In this document: positions 24,718-33,450 of the stretch, piece after piece
Position numbering within the stretch: the first letter of the stretch is position 1
Layout of the letters: every line of letters begins with the position of its first letter
Origin: Deltaproteobacteria bacterium
GTDB taxonomy: Bacteria; Desulfobacterota; Desulfarculia; Adiutricales; Adiutricaceae
Reading direction: 5' to 3'
DNA length: 37,019 nt
Assembly (NCBI GenBank): GCA_031265205.1
Contig: JAISCZ010000165.1
Coordinates: 1 to 37,019, forward strand
Notes under the pieces: model-generated
What the model saw: the letters and a program-made list of their open reading frames with translations, nothing else
What the model was told of the DNA's origin: nothing
Databases searched by the model: none
Position numbers and translations under genes: made by a program

Positions 24718-25577
24718 AAAGAGAATTTACCCACGCGCGCGGAAGCCCAGAGGCCTTACGCGCGCGCCCTTCCGGGGTCGGAGGCGGTTTAGGCCGCCGC
24801 CAGATTAGGGCGCCCTTTAAAAGCCTCGCGAGGGAGGCCCACGGAGGGGGTTCGCGCTCTTTTAAACCCAAGCGCGAGGCGTCCCCCGCCGGAGGCGCGC
24901 TCTTTGGCGCGGCGCGTCCGCGCTTCAAGGCGCGGATGGCGGCGGCGAGGAACGCGCCAGCCTCGGCTAGGAGGAGAGCTACGCCATAAGCGCGCTCTCT
25001 TTGGGAGGGTTTTGGGGCAAAAAACGCGTTCTTGGCGCGGTCAGAATATTTCGCGGAATGAGTTCTTAAAATTGGTTTGCCCTTCACGCTTGCTTTAAGA
25101 ACGGTTTTTTTGGGGGGCTATTCGCGGACGGGACCGCGATATTGGCTTGCCCTTCACGCTCGCTTTTGGAGAAGGAGGAACGCGGGAGAGCCTCTCCAGG
25201 CGATGAAAATCGCGCGACTCAGGAAAAGGATGTAGACCAAGGAATCGCGCGAGGTTAACCGCTGGATTTTAACGGAACTATGGCTATGGCCGAAGGGCGC
25301 GAGGCGCCGGTCGCCCCGGAAATGGCGGAAACTATGGAGATATCCAGCGAGGAGCGAGGAAGAGCCACGCGCCCCCCGCCCCTCCCGATCGCGAATGAAA
25401 GATGGGAGCCCGCGGAAGGGGAAGCTCGCGTAGGAGGCGGGGAGGATGGGTGAATCCGCGTCGAAGGCCTAAGATGTCTTGGCTGGACAAGAAAGTGGAC
25501 GTAGAGTATGTTTTTTAAGTAAAATTTTAATATCCCGAAGTCAGGATGGTCCCTGGGTTTTTAAAGGAGGTCTTTTC
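24718..25577 (+). other. 860-base non-coding gap
   Basis: No supportable gene. It contains a 25-bp direct repeat (listed separately) and a self-complementary CCTCGCGAGG near 24824. A frame at 25279-25452 (57 codons, acidic N-terminus MAMAEGREAP) lacks a ribosome-binding site. A strong AAAGGAGG at the right end belongs to the CAP gene. Confidence 0.5.
25072..25166 (+). repeat. 25-bp direct repeat, 70-bp spacing
   Basis: TTGG(T/C)TTGCCCTTCACGCT(T/C)GCTTT occurs at 25072-25096 and 25142-25166, with two differences and starts exactly 70 bp apart. A T7/G6 run lies between the copies. Confidence 0.75.
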
Positions 25578-26210
25578 ATGAAAAAGGCGCGGCTTGGGGT
25601 ATTAGTGGCGTTTTTTATAGGTTTGGGCGTGACGCTCGCGGGCGCGGCTGGCGCGGAACCGCCCGAGGCTTTGCCGAAAGCGGGCGGCGCGCCGCGCGCG
25701 GTGGATTTAGGGCTCAAGCCCGTTTTGGCCCCTGAGTCGCGGGCTCTGGAAGAAACGCTTTGGGCTGAGAAGAGATCGTCTCGGAAAAAGCCGCCCGCGA
25801 GCCCGGAAACGCCGAAAGCGGTGGATGTTGTCGCTTTCGGCCATGAGGTAGCCGTCTTAGTTAACGTTCTGCGTGGAGAGCGCTGGACCATGCCCCTGGA
25901 GGAAGACGAGAGTCTCACCATGGCCGCTTTTATGAGGGCGTCCGAGCTACCCCTTTTTTACTCCCACGAGAGGCCAAACGGGGAAAACTGTTTCTCCGTT
26001 TTCGCTGAATTTGGATTGAGCTATGGCTACGCCGGCGAAAATATCGCGAAAAATCCTAAAACGCCCGTGGAGGTGGTTGATTCGTGGTATGAATCCGAGG
26101 GGCACCGCGAAAATATGCTGAATCCCAATTATGACCAAATCGGGGTGGGTCTGTCGCTCGACGCGGACGGCAATTACTACTGGGTCCAGCTTTTTCGGAG
26201 TAAAAAATAG
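25578..26210 (+). CDS. exported CAP (SCP/PR1) domain protein, copy 2
   Basis: 210 residues. The start is the ATG at 25578, with a textbook AAAGGAGG 7 bases upstream and a signal peptide beginning MKKARLGVLVAFFIGLGVTL; an in-frame extension of 33 codons to the left has no start signal. After a linker of about 50 residues (TLWAEKRSSRKKPPASPETP), the CAP domain (about 80-208) has VAVLVNVLRGERWTMPLE, YSHERPNG, YAGENIAKN, WYESEGHRENMLN and GVGLSLDADGNYYWVQLF. All usual cavity residues are present. It is clearly related to the CAP protein at 18142 but has a longer, basic linker. It precedes the second AAA-ATPase/nuclease gene on the same strand, as copy 1 precedes the first. Export is well supported; function is unknown. 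Confidence 0.93.
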   Translation: MKKARLGVLVAFFIGLGVTLAGAAGAEPPEALPKAGGAPRAVDLGLKPVLAPESRALEETLWAEKRSSRKKPPASPETPKAVDVVAFGHEVAVLVNVLRGERWTMPLEEDESLTMAAFMRASELPLFYSHERPNGENCFSVFAEFGLSYGYAGENIAKNPKTPVEVVDSWYESEGHRENMLNPNYDQIGVGLSLDADGNYYWVQLFRSKK

Positions 26211-26989
26211 CGCCGCGAGCGGATATCCGCGCGTCGTGGCGCGGTCTAGCGACCTCATTGGGCGACGGGGAGAGTTCTCCGATCCGGGGTGATATCGCGC
26301 GTCCGCGAGGCGAGGGCTTTTCCGCCAACAATTTTTGGGTGTTTTTTTAAGGAACTTCGCGGATAGCGTAGGCGTTTCCCGGCGACGGGGGAGAGGGCCC
26401 GCATTTAAGGCGCCCTAAATGGACGCCGTCGAGGCTGAAGACCCCTTGGACAGGGCCTTTGGCGCGGTTTCTGGCCTCGTGGCTTTAGGGTTGGACGGCG
26501 TGGGAGAGGCTTAATCTCCCTCTTCCGAGAGGCCTTGGGGCGGGGCGCGCGAGAAGCGCCCCATCTTCAGGCCCAAGGCTATGATGACTCGGGCTTTTCT
26601 TGAAGTCGGCCGCGGAGGCGCGTCTCGCTTGGGGGACACGCGGAGGGGAGGTTCGCCCCGGAAAAGGCGAGGACGTGAAAGCCAAGAGCTTAAACGCCAC
26701 GTCATTTTACGTGAGAAGGCCAGGAGGGGACGGCGGAATAGCGCTGGGGCGGAGGGGCGCTAGCGGGCTTTGGTGGGGAGTCTTGTCGGAAAGCGAGGCG
26801 TCGGGCGGGGAAAAAGGGCGTCATGGTCCCAGTCTTAGGCGATCGTTGTTCCATAGTGACTATCGATGGGGCGGCGAAATAAGAGAGCGGGAACGCGCGG
26901 GGAGGCGAACGGCGAGACCTTATTGTATTTAATAGTTTATTTATTGATCTCATATTAGCTATTTTTCCATGGAGGTAAGGAAAAAGTCC
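26211..26989 (+). other. 780-base non-coding gap
   Basis: No supportable gene. It contains a dispersed repeat copy at 26339-26419 and becomes AT-rich after about 26925, just before the second AAA-ATPase gene. Open frames on both strands are short, Arg/Pro-rich and lack start signals. Confidence 0.5.
26339..26419 (+). repeat. dispersed repeat of about 80 bp, copy A
   Basis: GTGTTTTTTTAAGGAAC, then CGGATAGCGTAGGCGTTTCCC, then ATTTAAGGCGCC: the same words in the same order and nearly the same spacing occur at 30862-30942. By eye the copies share roughly 70 per cent identity. The nature is uncertain; the GTA(A/G)GCG-like core recalls insertion-sequence ends. Confidence 0.55.
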
Positions 26990-28741
26990 ATGAAAAATTT
27001 ACCTTTAAACAAAAAATCGTCCTTCAGTAATATTATTAAGGAAAATTTATTATACGCTGATAAAACTCAATATATTTACGAAATGATAAATCGCTATGAT
27101 TTCTGCTTTCTAGCTAGGCCTAGGCGTTTTGGCAAAACTTTGCTTCTGGATACCTTAGAACAATTATTTCAAGGCAATAAAGATTTTTTTCGGGGATTAT
27201 GGATTGATCCGGATACCACTCAAGAGACACAGAACCTTAGTCTGTTATCCGCGCAATATAATCAATCCAATTATGATTTTAAAAAGCATCCAGTAATTCG
27301 GTTGGATATGAGTTCCGAAGTTGGCGAAGGACCAATTGAGCTCAAACAACGAATTATGCGTAAATTGAAAACGGTAGCCAACGAAGAGCGAGTTAATTTT
27401 GGCTCAAATATCTTTAGCGACGCTTTAGAAAATCTTTTTGATGGACTTTCGGCAAAATATGATGGAGCTTTAACGGTAGTTCTAGTGGATGAATATGACG
27501 CTCCAGTGTCAATAAATATAGACAATCAAGACATTGCCAAAGCGAATAGCGACGTTCTTCATGATTTTTATGGAACTCTTAAACAATTTGAAAAAAAAAT
27601 ACGTTTCTCTTTTGTCACCGGTATTACACGATTTGTCTTGACCACGATGGATTCAGGTCCAAATATGTTTAAAGATATTTCACTTAATCGAGATTTCGCT
27701 GGAATCTGCGGTTTTACTATCTCGGAATTTGACGCGCTATTTGGCGACAGGATGGAAAGCGTTTTAACAGAACTCATAGATATCGGAGAAATGGATTATA
27801 GATCTAGCGTCGCGGATTTAAGGAAGGAAATTTTGGATTGGTTCGATGGTTATAATTGGCTTGGAAAGGAACGTATTCTTAATCCTTATTCAATTCTTAA
27901 TTTTTTCGATAATAGAGAATTTAGAAGCTATTGGCCCTTGAGTGGAAGGCCTAAGCATCTTTCAACTCTGATCCAGCAAAGGCCCATGGACTTTATCACT
28001 CCTCATCTTTCAAACTATACTGAGGGAGATTTAACAATCAGTGAACTTAATTGGTTTGAATCAGCGCCGATTCTGTTTCATTCTGGTTATTTGACTATTG
28101 ATAAGAAGAAAATAGTTAGAGAAATTGACGCGCATGGAAAAATAATTAAATACGCTATCTATTCTCTAAAGGTTCCTAACGCGGAGATCAGCAAATATTA
28201 TGATGATTTTTGTTATAGAACTATTTTTGGGTCTTACTATAGACAAATAGAAGGTCTTGGCCCAGATTTATTAAGATCCTTTAGCGAAAAAAATTCGGAA
28301 AATATTACCGTAATTATTGATACTTTATTCGCTAATTTAACTTATTGGCAAAATCTCGCCAACGAAAGGCACTATCATTCCGTTCTTCAAGCTAGCTTTC
28401 TCGCGGCGGGCCTAAACGTAGATAGCGAAAAAGCTGGGAGAGATGGTCGTTCCGACTTAATAGTCAAATTAGCTGACAATAGATATGTAATTATAGAGGT
28501 TAAATATTTGCCTAATGTCGAAGAGGCTAATGAAGAGCAAACTTTGGCGGAAGCCCTTGACGCGGCCTTAGCGCGGATAGTCAACAAAGATTACTCTGGA
28601 CCATTTAGAATTATGAGACCACGGGAGATAATAGGCTTGGGGATTGTTTTTTATAAAAATAGCAAGGTCAGGGGTAAATTTTGGGAAGGGCCAGATTTTA
28701 GCTCGATTTCTCCTTTCAGTGGTGGCGATTCCTCTTCTTAA
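26990..28741 (+). CDS. AAA-ATPase-like / PD-(D/E)XK nuclease-like protein, copy 2
   Basis: 583 residues from the ATG at 26990, chosen because AAGGA sits 8 bases upstream and because it aligns with the start of copy 1; an in-frame ATG at 26969 lacks a ribosome-binding site. The layout matches copy 1: FSNIIKENLLYADKTQYIY, Walker A RPRRFGKT, Walker B VVLVDEYDAPV, GYNWLG, LFHSGYLTIDKKK, then the nuclease fold with D489 (GRSDLIV) and E503-x-K505 (IIEVKY). The two proteins are roughly half identical by eye, so the duplication is old or the copies arrived separately. Base composition is strikingly AT-rich against GC-rich flanks. Both ATPase and nuclease motifs are intact. Function of the family is unproven; see the findings for the duplicated CAP + AAA gene order. 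Confidence 0.9.
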   Translation: MKNLPLNKKSSFSNIIKENLLYADKTQYIYEMINRYDFCFLARPRRFGKTLLLDTLEQLFQGNKDFFRGLWIDPDTTQETQNLSLLSAQYNQSNYDFKKHPVIRLDMSSEVGEGPIELKQRIMRKLKTVANEERVNFGSNIFSDALENLFDGLSAKYDGALTVVLVDEYDAPVSINIDNQDIAKANSDVLHDFYGTLKQFEKKIRFSFVTGITRFVLTTMDSGPNMFKDISLNRDFAGICGFTISEFDALFGDRMESVLTELIDIGEMDYRSSVADLRKEILDWFDGYNWLGKERILNPYSILNFFDNREFRSYWPLSGRPKHLSTLIQQRPMDFITPHLSNYTEGDLTISELNWFESAPILFHSGYLTIDKKKIVREIDAHGKIIKYAIYSLKVPNAEISKYYDDFCYRTIFGSYYRQIEGLGPDLLRSFSEKNSENITVIIDTLFANLTYWQNLANERHYHSVLQASFLAAGLNVDSEKAGRDGRSDLIVKLADNRYVIIEVKYLPNVEEANEEQTLAEALDAALARIVNKDYSGPFRIMRPREIIGLGIVFYKNSKVRGKFWEGPDFSSISPFSGGDSSS

Positions 28742-29831
28742 TTTTCTTTTTGGTATATTTCAAGCTATTCGCGTGACAATTTAATTGTTTTGTTGTCGCG
28801 GGAACGCTTATGAGCGCGATCTAGCGTGAAATTCCACTAGCCTATTCCCATTTCTCCGCGTCAACGCGTCACACGCCTTGCCTTGTTTCGCTTTAATTAG
28901 GGCGCGGCGCGTTTCCTTTTTCCTCAAAATACCGAGGCCCAACCGAGGCTACGCTCCGCCGAAAACGCGGCGATCGCCCAAGCGTTTCAGCCGAGCCGAG
29001 GCTTGAAAAGCCGCCTTATCCGCGGATTGACGCTGACGGCCATGTCGCCGCGTAATCTGGTTTTTTGCCTGAACCAGCTTATGCTCGCCGCGCGTGGCGG
29101 CAAAATGGGCGAATTGGCGTTCCTGGCCTGGCGCGCCTCGTCGCCGCGTCGCTGGGGGCGCTCATTCGTCCCCGCCCGGTCGGTCGCTCCCGAGCCTTTT
29201 TCCGCCCTGGCGCTGTTCGGGTTGGTCGCGCCCCACGTCTGGTCGGAGTGGAAGCCTGGCGGAACGGGAATCTCTGGAGGGCCTTTTGGCGGCCCCAGCC
29301 TATTGTCTCTTTTTCACCCGCGCCTCTCCCGCGCGGCGGGCCCTGGGCTTCGGGGCCGCCTTGGCCGCCGGTCTGGCCGTCCTGGACCTGGCCGTTTCCT
29401 GAGCGACGGCCTCCGTCGTCTTGATAATATCCACGCCCCGTTCCTGACTTTGGAGAGCCTGGCGCCGTTTCCGGCCTGGTTTCTACGCCCCCCATTGAGC
29501 CGGCGGGCCGGCTCGCTCGTCGTCGCCCATCGCCCAAACATTCGGCGACCGATCGCGGCCATGGCCCTGTTTTTACCGCTCAACAGGCTCCTGGGGGCGC
29601 GTCTGATCCCCTTCATCAATCTGGGCCGCGCGCCCAGGCGCGGTGGCCGCCGCTCTGGTTGGCCCTGTGCGCCGTCCGTCCTAGCGCGGCGTAAGCTTCC
29701 GGCCGGACGGCTACAAAGCCATCCTTCTTATCCGCGCCGGGATTTTCATGATGGCTCCTATCCTGTCGGCGCCGCGCGAGTCGCCGGCCGTTTACCCTGG
29801 ATTCCCGGTACTCATGAAGATTCTGAAGGGT
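28742..29831 (+). other. 1.1-kb non-coding gap
   Basis: No gene I can support. Directly after the AAA-ATPase stop is an AT-rich inverted repeat (about 28773-28802, with the palindrome ACAATTTAATTGT inside) that may terminate that transcript. From about 28990 the DNA is GC-rich. The plus-strand frame 29003-29893 has some hydrophobic words (ALALFGLVAPHVW, AALAAGLAVLDLAVS in another frame) that may be relics of a membrane protein split by frameshifts, but I cannot name a family. Confidence 0.45.
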
Positions 29832-30341
29832 CTATACTAACGAGATATAGATCTTTTTTTGCTCTTTCAAAATCTCTCCCAGCCGCATTTTGAACCCAGG
29901 TTTCTCAAAGCGCTCAATTGAGTTTAATTTTTTCAAAAGTTTAGCCATAGTATATTTGCGGTAAATATTATTATCTTGCATCTTTTTGTTGATGTAAGAT
30001 ACTAGAATCAAGGTAATGAACTGAACAAATAATTTTCCTTCCAGCGATAATTCTGAGGAAACATGCATTCTACGCATATTCAGACGTTCCTTTAAATATC
30101 TAAAATCTTTTTCAGCAACATCTTTAGCGCGGTATAATTTCATGGCAGTACCCGCGTCCATTTTTTCGTTTGTTAGTAAAACAACAAATCCATAGTCTTT
30201 TCGTGTTTCAAATATTTTCTCATCGTTTGGCGTAATATCGATTGTTGAATCATGTCCTATCGTCATTTTAAAATATTTATCATATGATTTTTCGTAATTG
30301 GTCAGGTCAAAAATCGTATTTTCCTGATAATTTGAATTCAA
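29832..30341 (-). pseudogene. IS4/IS1634-type transposase, C-terminal fragment
   Basis: 169 codons of the C-terminal part of an IS4-superfamily (IS1634-like) transposase: KDYGFVVLLTNEKMDAGTAM, then LYRAKDVAEKDFRYLKERLN, with the catalytic Glu of the YREK-type motif, then MRRMHVSSELSLEGKLFVQF and a normal tail. Active relatives are roughly 450-560 residues; the N-terminal half with both catalytic Asp residues is missing, and an in-frame TAA lies just upstream. The fragment is AT-rich and marks the left part of the AT-rich island that holds the restriction system. Confidence 0.85.
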
Positions 30342-30604
30342 ATCACCTTAAGTAACACATTAATTCTCGTGTTCGATAAGATATTCGCGCAATAAAATAA
30401 TCAAAATTATTATGGGGCTGTACTATTCTGTTGCTCTGCCTTTTATACCGTTATCCAATTTTCGAAGATGATGATTAGTAAAATCCGCATTGAACGTAAC
30501 TGGATGATGGCAATCGATGACGCTCTATGACGCGAATTGAAAATAAGCCGCAAAGCGATTATTAACTGCCTCAAGAAGAAAACAGGAATAATTAAATACA
30601 GCGG

Positions 30605-30844
30605 CTACTCGGAAGATCCATAGGCTCTCTGCCTGTCCAGACATTCGTTGATGAAAGGCGGAGTCTTATTCTCCAAAAGCATGATGATAGCGTCTATGGG
30701 TTTAATTCCATGAAGGCTACAAGTAATAATATACCCTTTAAGATCGCAGTATTCTTCAGCCATACGAAAGGACCTAAAGCGCCTGGAATTGTTCGCGTGT
30801 AATTTAATGGGACGAAGTAGGCGCTCGCTAAATAATGCGAACAT
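30605..30844 (-). pseudogene. transposase C-terminal remnant (IS66-like)
   Basis: 79 codons. LLRPIKLHANNSRRFRSFRM, then EEYCDLKGYIITCSLHGIKP and IDAIIMLLENKTPPFI resemble the last segment of IS66-type transposases, in which an FRS/FYKT-GA word is followed by SxIxTCxxxGxxPxxYL. The upstream catalytic part is absent; the frame begins inside an inverted repeat. The family assignment is by eye and tentative; the remnant nature is more secure. Confidence 0.45.
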
Positions 30845-30870
30845 TCATATTATTTAGCGAGTGTTTTTTA
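30824..30870 (+). terminator. 13-bp perfect inverted repeat followed by T-run
   Basis: CTCGCTAAATAAT (30824-30836) and its exact complement (30849-30861) enclose a 12-base loop; GTGTTTTTT follows. In plus orientation this has terminator form. It may also be the end of a mobile element, since a dispersed repeat copy starts at its right edge. Confidence 0.5.
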
Positions 30871-30942
30871 AAGGAAACATTTCGGATAGCTTAAGCTTTT
30901 CCCATCGGCGAGGGATATTACCCGAATTTAAGGCGCCTTATT
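30862..30942 (+). repeat. dispersed repeat of about 80 bp, copy B
   Basis: GTGTTTTTTAAAGGAA, CGGATAGCTTAAGCTTTTCCC and ATTTAAGGCGCCTTA repeat the layout of 26339-26419. The right end contains the 12-bp palindrome TAAGGCGCCTTA. It lies between the transposase remnant and the end of the methyltransferase gene. Confidence 0.55.
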
Positions 30943-30968
30943 TCACACGCTGGCGGACTGGTCACTCT

Positions 30969-32213
30969 TCAATTGCGAATCGCGATCGGCGTATTATCTC
31001 TCGGTTTCTGATAAATACGTCCCTTTCCCGTTCCGGGGTGCGGCTCATGAATTCCCTTTAAACTCAGGTACTCGTCCGGTACCGGTTGAACTCGGCCCGG
31101 CGGCGGGATGGCGTCATTTCTCTCAATCGACAAAATTAAAGGGTCTTTATATGTTTTTCCAAATACCTGTTTCATCAATGAACGACCAAGTACTTCCGCC
31201 AATAATGAAGGAACGGCGTTACCAATCTGACGTTGGATCTCAGCGCGGGAAGCGTTAATTCGGAAGTCAGAGGGGAACGTTTGAAGAGCCGCTAATTCTT
31301 TCCAGGATAATTTACGGTTATCCCAATGGAATGGGCCAATCGCTGACCCGGGCTGCGCTTGAATAGTCCATGAAGGCTTATTTTTAGCGAGTTTTAATAA
31401 AAAACACCAAAACCTAGTTCTCCAACCAAAAAGCGGTACCCCTCCCTTTCTGTCGGTATGCCAAAGATAGTTCTCCCCTTCTGGGATAGAAGGAAGCAAT
31501 TTACCCCATTTGCCGCCAACTTTAAGTTTCTCGTCATCGTCAGGATGTAAATTTTTTAACGCGTCCCATGACGTGCGGTACGGAAGGAGATTGTTATTGA
31601 AGAGCGTGTAATTTTCGCGTGTTTGAACAGTATCAAAATGTGTCGGTTCCGGAAATACGAATTCTTTGCCGCCGCGCAAAGCGACTAAAAAAAACCGTTC
31701 CCTCAGTTGCGGCACTCCAAAATTCGCGGCGTTAAGCGCTTTCCAACTTGGCCTATAGTCTGTTCCAGTCTTTCGGTTAATTTCACTAATTTTTTTGATT
31801 AATAACTGAAATCCTTCTTCCTTGCCGTTATAATTTATACCGCGCACATTCTCGAGAAGAAAAGCCTTTGGTTTAAAGGTTTCAATAACACGGAAATATT
31901 CATTGATCGTATCCGCCCGGGGATCTTTCAGTCGGAGCGTATCTCCCTTTGACCAATACGCTGACTTTGAAAATGGTTGACATGGCGGACCGCCTATCAC
32001 TAAATCTACGTCTTTTGTTGATCCAACATAGCGGCGGATGTCATTTGTTGAAACATCTTCCAGAGGAGCGCATTGCGCGTTCATTCGTCCGTTCAGTTTA
32101 AGTGTATCGCAAGAGTGGCGGTCAAAATCATTTTGATAAATAATATTCCATCCCGCGGCTTCTATGCCGTAATCAAGACCACCACATCCGGAAAACAAGC
32201 TAATAACATTCAC
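30969..32213 (-). CDS. DNA (cytosine-5) methyltransferase of a type II restriction system
   Basis: 414 residues from a GTG at 32213, chosen because GGAGG lies 9 bases upstream; a TTG seven codons earlier would overlap that site. Motifs in order: I, VISLFSGCGGLDYG; IV, VIGGPPCQPFS with the catalytic Cys at about 78; VI, LLENVRG; VIII, QLRERFFLVAL; and X, IQRQIGNAVPSLLAEVLGRS. It transfers methyl from S-adenosylmethionine to C5 of cytosine in the recognition site and protects host DNA from the partner enzyme. The variable region between VIII and X sets the target, which cannot be read from sequence. The gene starts 4 bases after the endonuclease stop, so the two are co-translated. It is more AT-rich than the host genes, suggesting transfer. 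Confidence 0.95.
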   Translation of the reverse strand: MNVISLFSGCGGLDYGIEAAGWNIIYQNDFDRHSCDTLKLNGRMNAQCAPLEDVSTNDIRRYVGSTKDVDLVIGGPPCQPFSKSAYWSKGDTLRLKDPRADTINEYFRVIETFKPKAFLLENVRGINYNGKEEGFQLLIKKISEINRKTGTDYRPSWKALNAANFGVPQLRERFFLVALRGGKEFVFPEPTHFDTVQTRENYTLFNNNLLPYRTSWDALKNLHPDDDEKLKVGGKWGKLLPSIPEGENYLWHTDRKGGVPLFGWRTRFWCFLLKLAKNKPSWTIQAQPGSAIGPFHWDNRKLSWKELAALQTFPSDFRINASRAEIQRQIGNAVPSLLAEVLGRSLMKQVFGKTYKDPLILSIERNDAIPPPGRVQPVPDEYLSLKGIHEPHPGTGKGRIYQKPRDNTPIAIRN

Positions 32214-32217
32214 GATC

Positions 32218-33189
32218 CTATACCTCCGGGTCAAAGACCATTTCAGTTTTCTTTCTGTTTACCGCTAAAATTATATCGCTCAATCCATTTTTGCTTATTC
32301 GCGTAAAAATTTCATCCAGCGTCTTTGTCTCGTTAGTTATAGAAATATGGACGTTATTTTCCGCGGCGCTTCTCGTCCCCCACGCCCGCAATCCAATTCC
32401 TGGAGTTCGCTTTGGGTGTTTCAGTAGAACACTGACCGCTTTGCGAGCTGAAATAATTCTAAACGCCGGGCTAGAGACAAAATATGAGAACTTATCCCAA
32501 TATCTATCGACCATTGAATAAACAAATCTGTCTTCAGCGTCCCGAATTAGTGAGCCGGCATAGGTGGATAGAATTTCCCAGACCAATTTTTCCTCATCTG
32601 AAAAAAGAGTGAGTAAGAAATTTTTAACCTTTGATATCAGTGTGTAGTCCGCGCTAATAGCATACAGAAGGTTGGGGCGCTTTTCTGTCGCGTTGTAGGC
32701 TTTATACGTCGGTATTGGCACGCAGTCATCAGGCTCAAGACCAACTAATTTAGCCGCGTTCTCAAAGCGAGTGCCTGAATTTTTGACATTAATTGGAAGT
32801 TCCAGGTTATTCTCTGTTAAAGTAAAATCAACAAGCGTATGTCTCGCGAATCTTTCATCGCGATAGCCGACTGAGCGCCTGGTCTCATGAAGTTGGTTGA
32901 GCTTATCAAGAAATTGCCGTTCCGTAACCGCCGCTGGAAATAATTTGGTAATTGGATTTTCAGCGGAGCCAACATGGGTCCGTTTTTCAAGAAACGACTC
33001 ATACTCGGCGTCTTTTAAGTCTTCAACAATTTCTCGGCTCCTTTTCAAACTTAGAGAACTTAATTTGAACAACGCTCGAGCCGTCTCTTCCTTGTTAGCT
33101 CCATTACGTAGTTCTTGCTGCGCCTTCGCGATTTGAACTCCTATCCATCGCGAGCCACCTAAAATTCGCGTAACGCATTTAGATGTCAA
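32218..33189 (-). CDS. type II restriction endonuclease, PD-(D/E)XK type (possibly ApaLI-like)
   Basis: 323 residues. The start is TTG at 33189, with GGAAGG 9 bases upstream; no ATG lies nearby. Residues 119-139 (LVDFTLTENNLELPINVKNS) give D121, E130 and the N134-V-K136 of a PD-(D/E)XK core, with Asn in the usual (D/E)XK position and E130 as a possible replacement. The following RFENAAKLVGLEPDDC and VPIPTYKAYNA recall the ApaLI-like family, but that match is from memory and tentative. The call rests mainly on the nuclease-like core and the 4-base junction with a C5 methyltransferase. It would cut unmethylated incoming DNA. The endonuclease comes first in the operon with no C-protein gene visible, so timing of expression must be set by the promoter region, where repeated palindromes lie. 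Confidence 0.75.
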   Translation of the reverse strand: MTSKCVTRILGGSRWIGVQIAKAQQELRNGANKEETARALFKLSSLSLKRSREIVEDLKDAEYESFLEKRTHVGSAENPITKLFPAAVTERQFLDKLNQLHETRRSVGYRDERFARHTLVDFTLTENNLELPINVKNSGTRFENAAKLVGLEPDDCVPIPTYKAYNATEKRPNLLYAISADYTLISKVKNFLLTLFSDEEKLVWEILSTYAGSLIRDAEDRFVYSMVDRYWDKFSYFVSSPAFRIISARKAVSVLLKHPKRTPGIGLRAWGTRSAAENNVHISITNETKTLDEIFTRISKNGLSDIILAVNRKKTEMVFDPEV

Positions 33190-33212
33190 AATGAATTTCC
33201 TTCCTTAAGAAC

Positions 33213-33221
33213 ACTATAGCA
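33213..33221 (-). promoter_or_regulatory. extended -10 promoter element for the restriction operon
   Basis: On the minus strand TGCTATAGT forms an extended -10 (TGn plus TATAGT), about 24 bases before the endonuclease TTG. No good -35 is present. A CATGTCA word resembling half of the upstream palindromes overlaps this element (about 33220-33226), consistent with repression at the promoter. Confidence 0.45.
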
Positions 33222-33368
33222 TGTCAATGGGAAAAACGCGACAAAAAGTTTTAGTCGCAAAATAAAATACTTTAATTTGATAATTGCTCCCATTTTTGAT
33301 GATTTTATTTAAAATTTTCATAACCCCGTCTAAAGGCTCTGAACAATTTTAATTTTGATATAAATTAA

Positions 33369-33392
33369 GCCATTTCGACGCGTCGAAATGGC
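33369..33392. promoter_or_regulatory. palindromic site 1 (24-bp perfect)
   Basis: A perfect 24-bp palindrome with core TTTCGACGCGTCGAAA, centred at 33380.5 in the AT-rich DNA upstream of the restriction operon. It is the first of three related sites centred exactly 40 bp apart, as expected for a dimeric regulator. Confidence 0.65.
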
Positions 33393-33411
33393 GTTAACCC
33401 GCTAATTAACG

Positions 33412-33429
33412 CTTTTGACATGTAAAAAT
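33412..33429. promoter_or_regulatory. palindromic site 2 (imperfect)
   Basis: TTTTGACATGTAAAAA, centred at 33420.5. It shares the TTTTGAC half and centre position with site 3 and lies 40 bp from each neighbour; the right half is degenerate. Confidence 0.5.
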
Positions 33430-33450
33430 GCCTTAAATTCAAATTGTATT

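Noticed and set aside
25279..25452. 57-codon open frame starting MAMAEGREAP
   Set aside because: No ribosome-binding site, no similarity seen, and composition matches the surrounding non-coding DNA.
29003..29893. Open frame on the plus strand (about 296 codons) with a few hydrophobic words
   Set aside because: No ribosome-binding site, very Arg/Pro-rich, and it runs into the transposase fragment on the other strand. It may hold membrane-protein relics but no family could be named.
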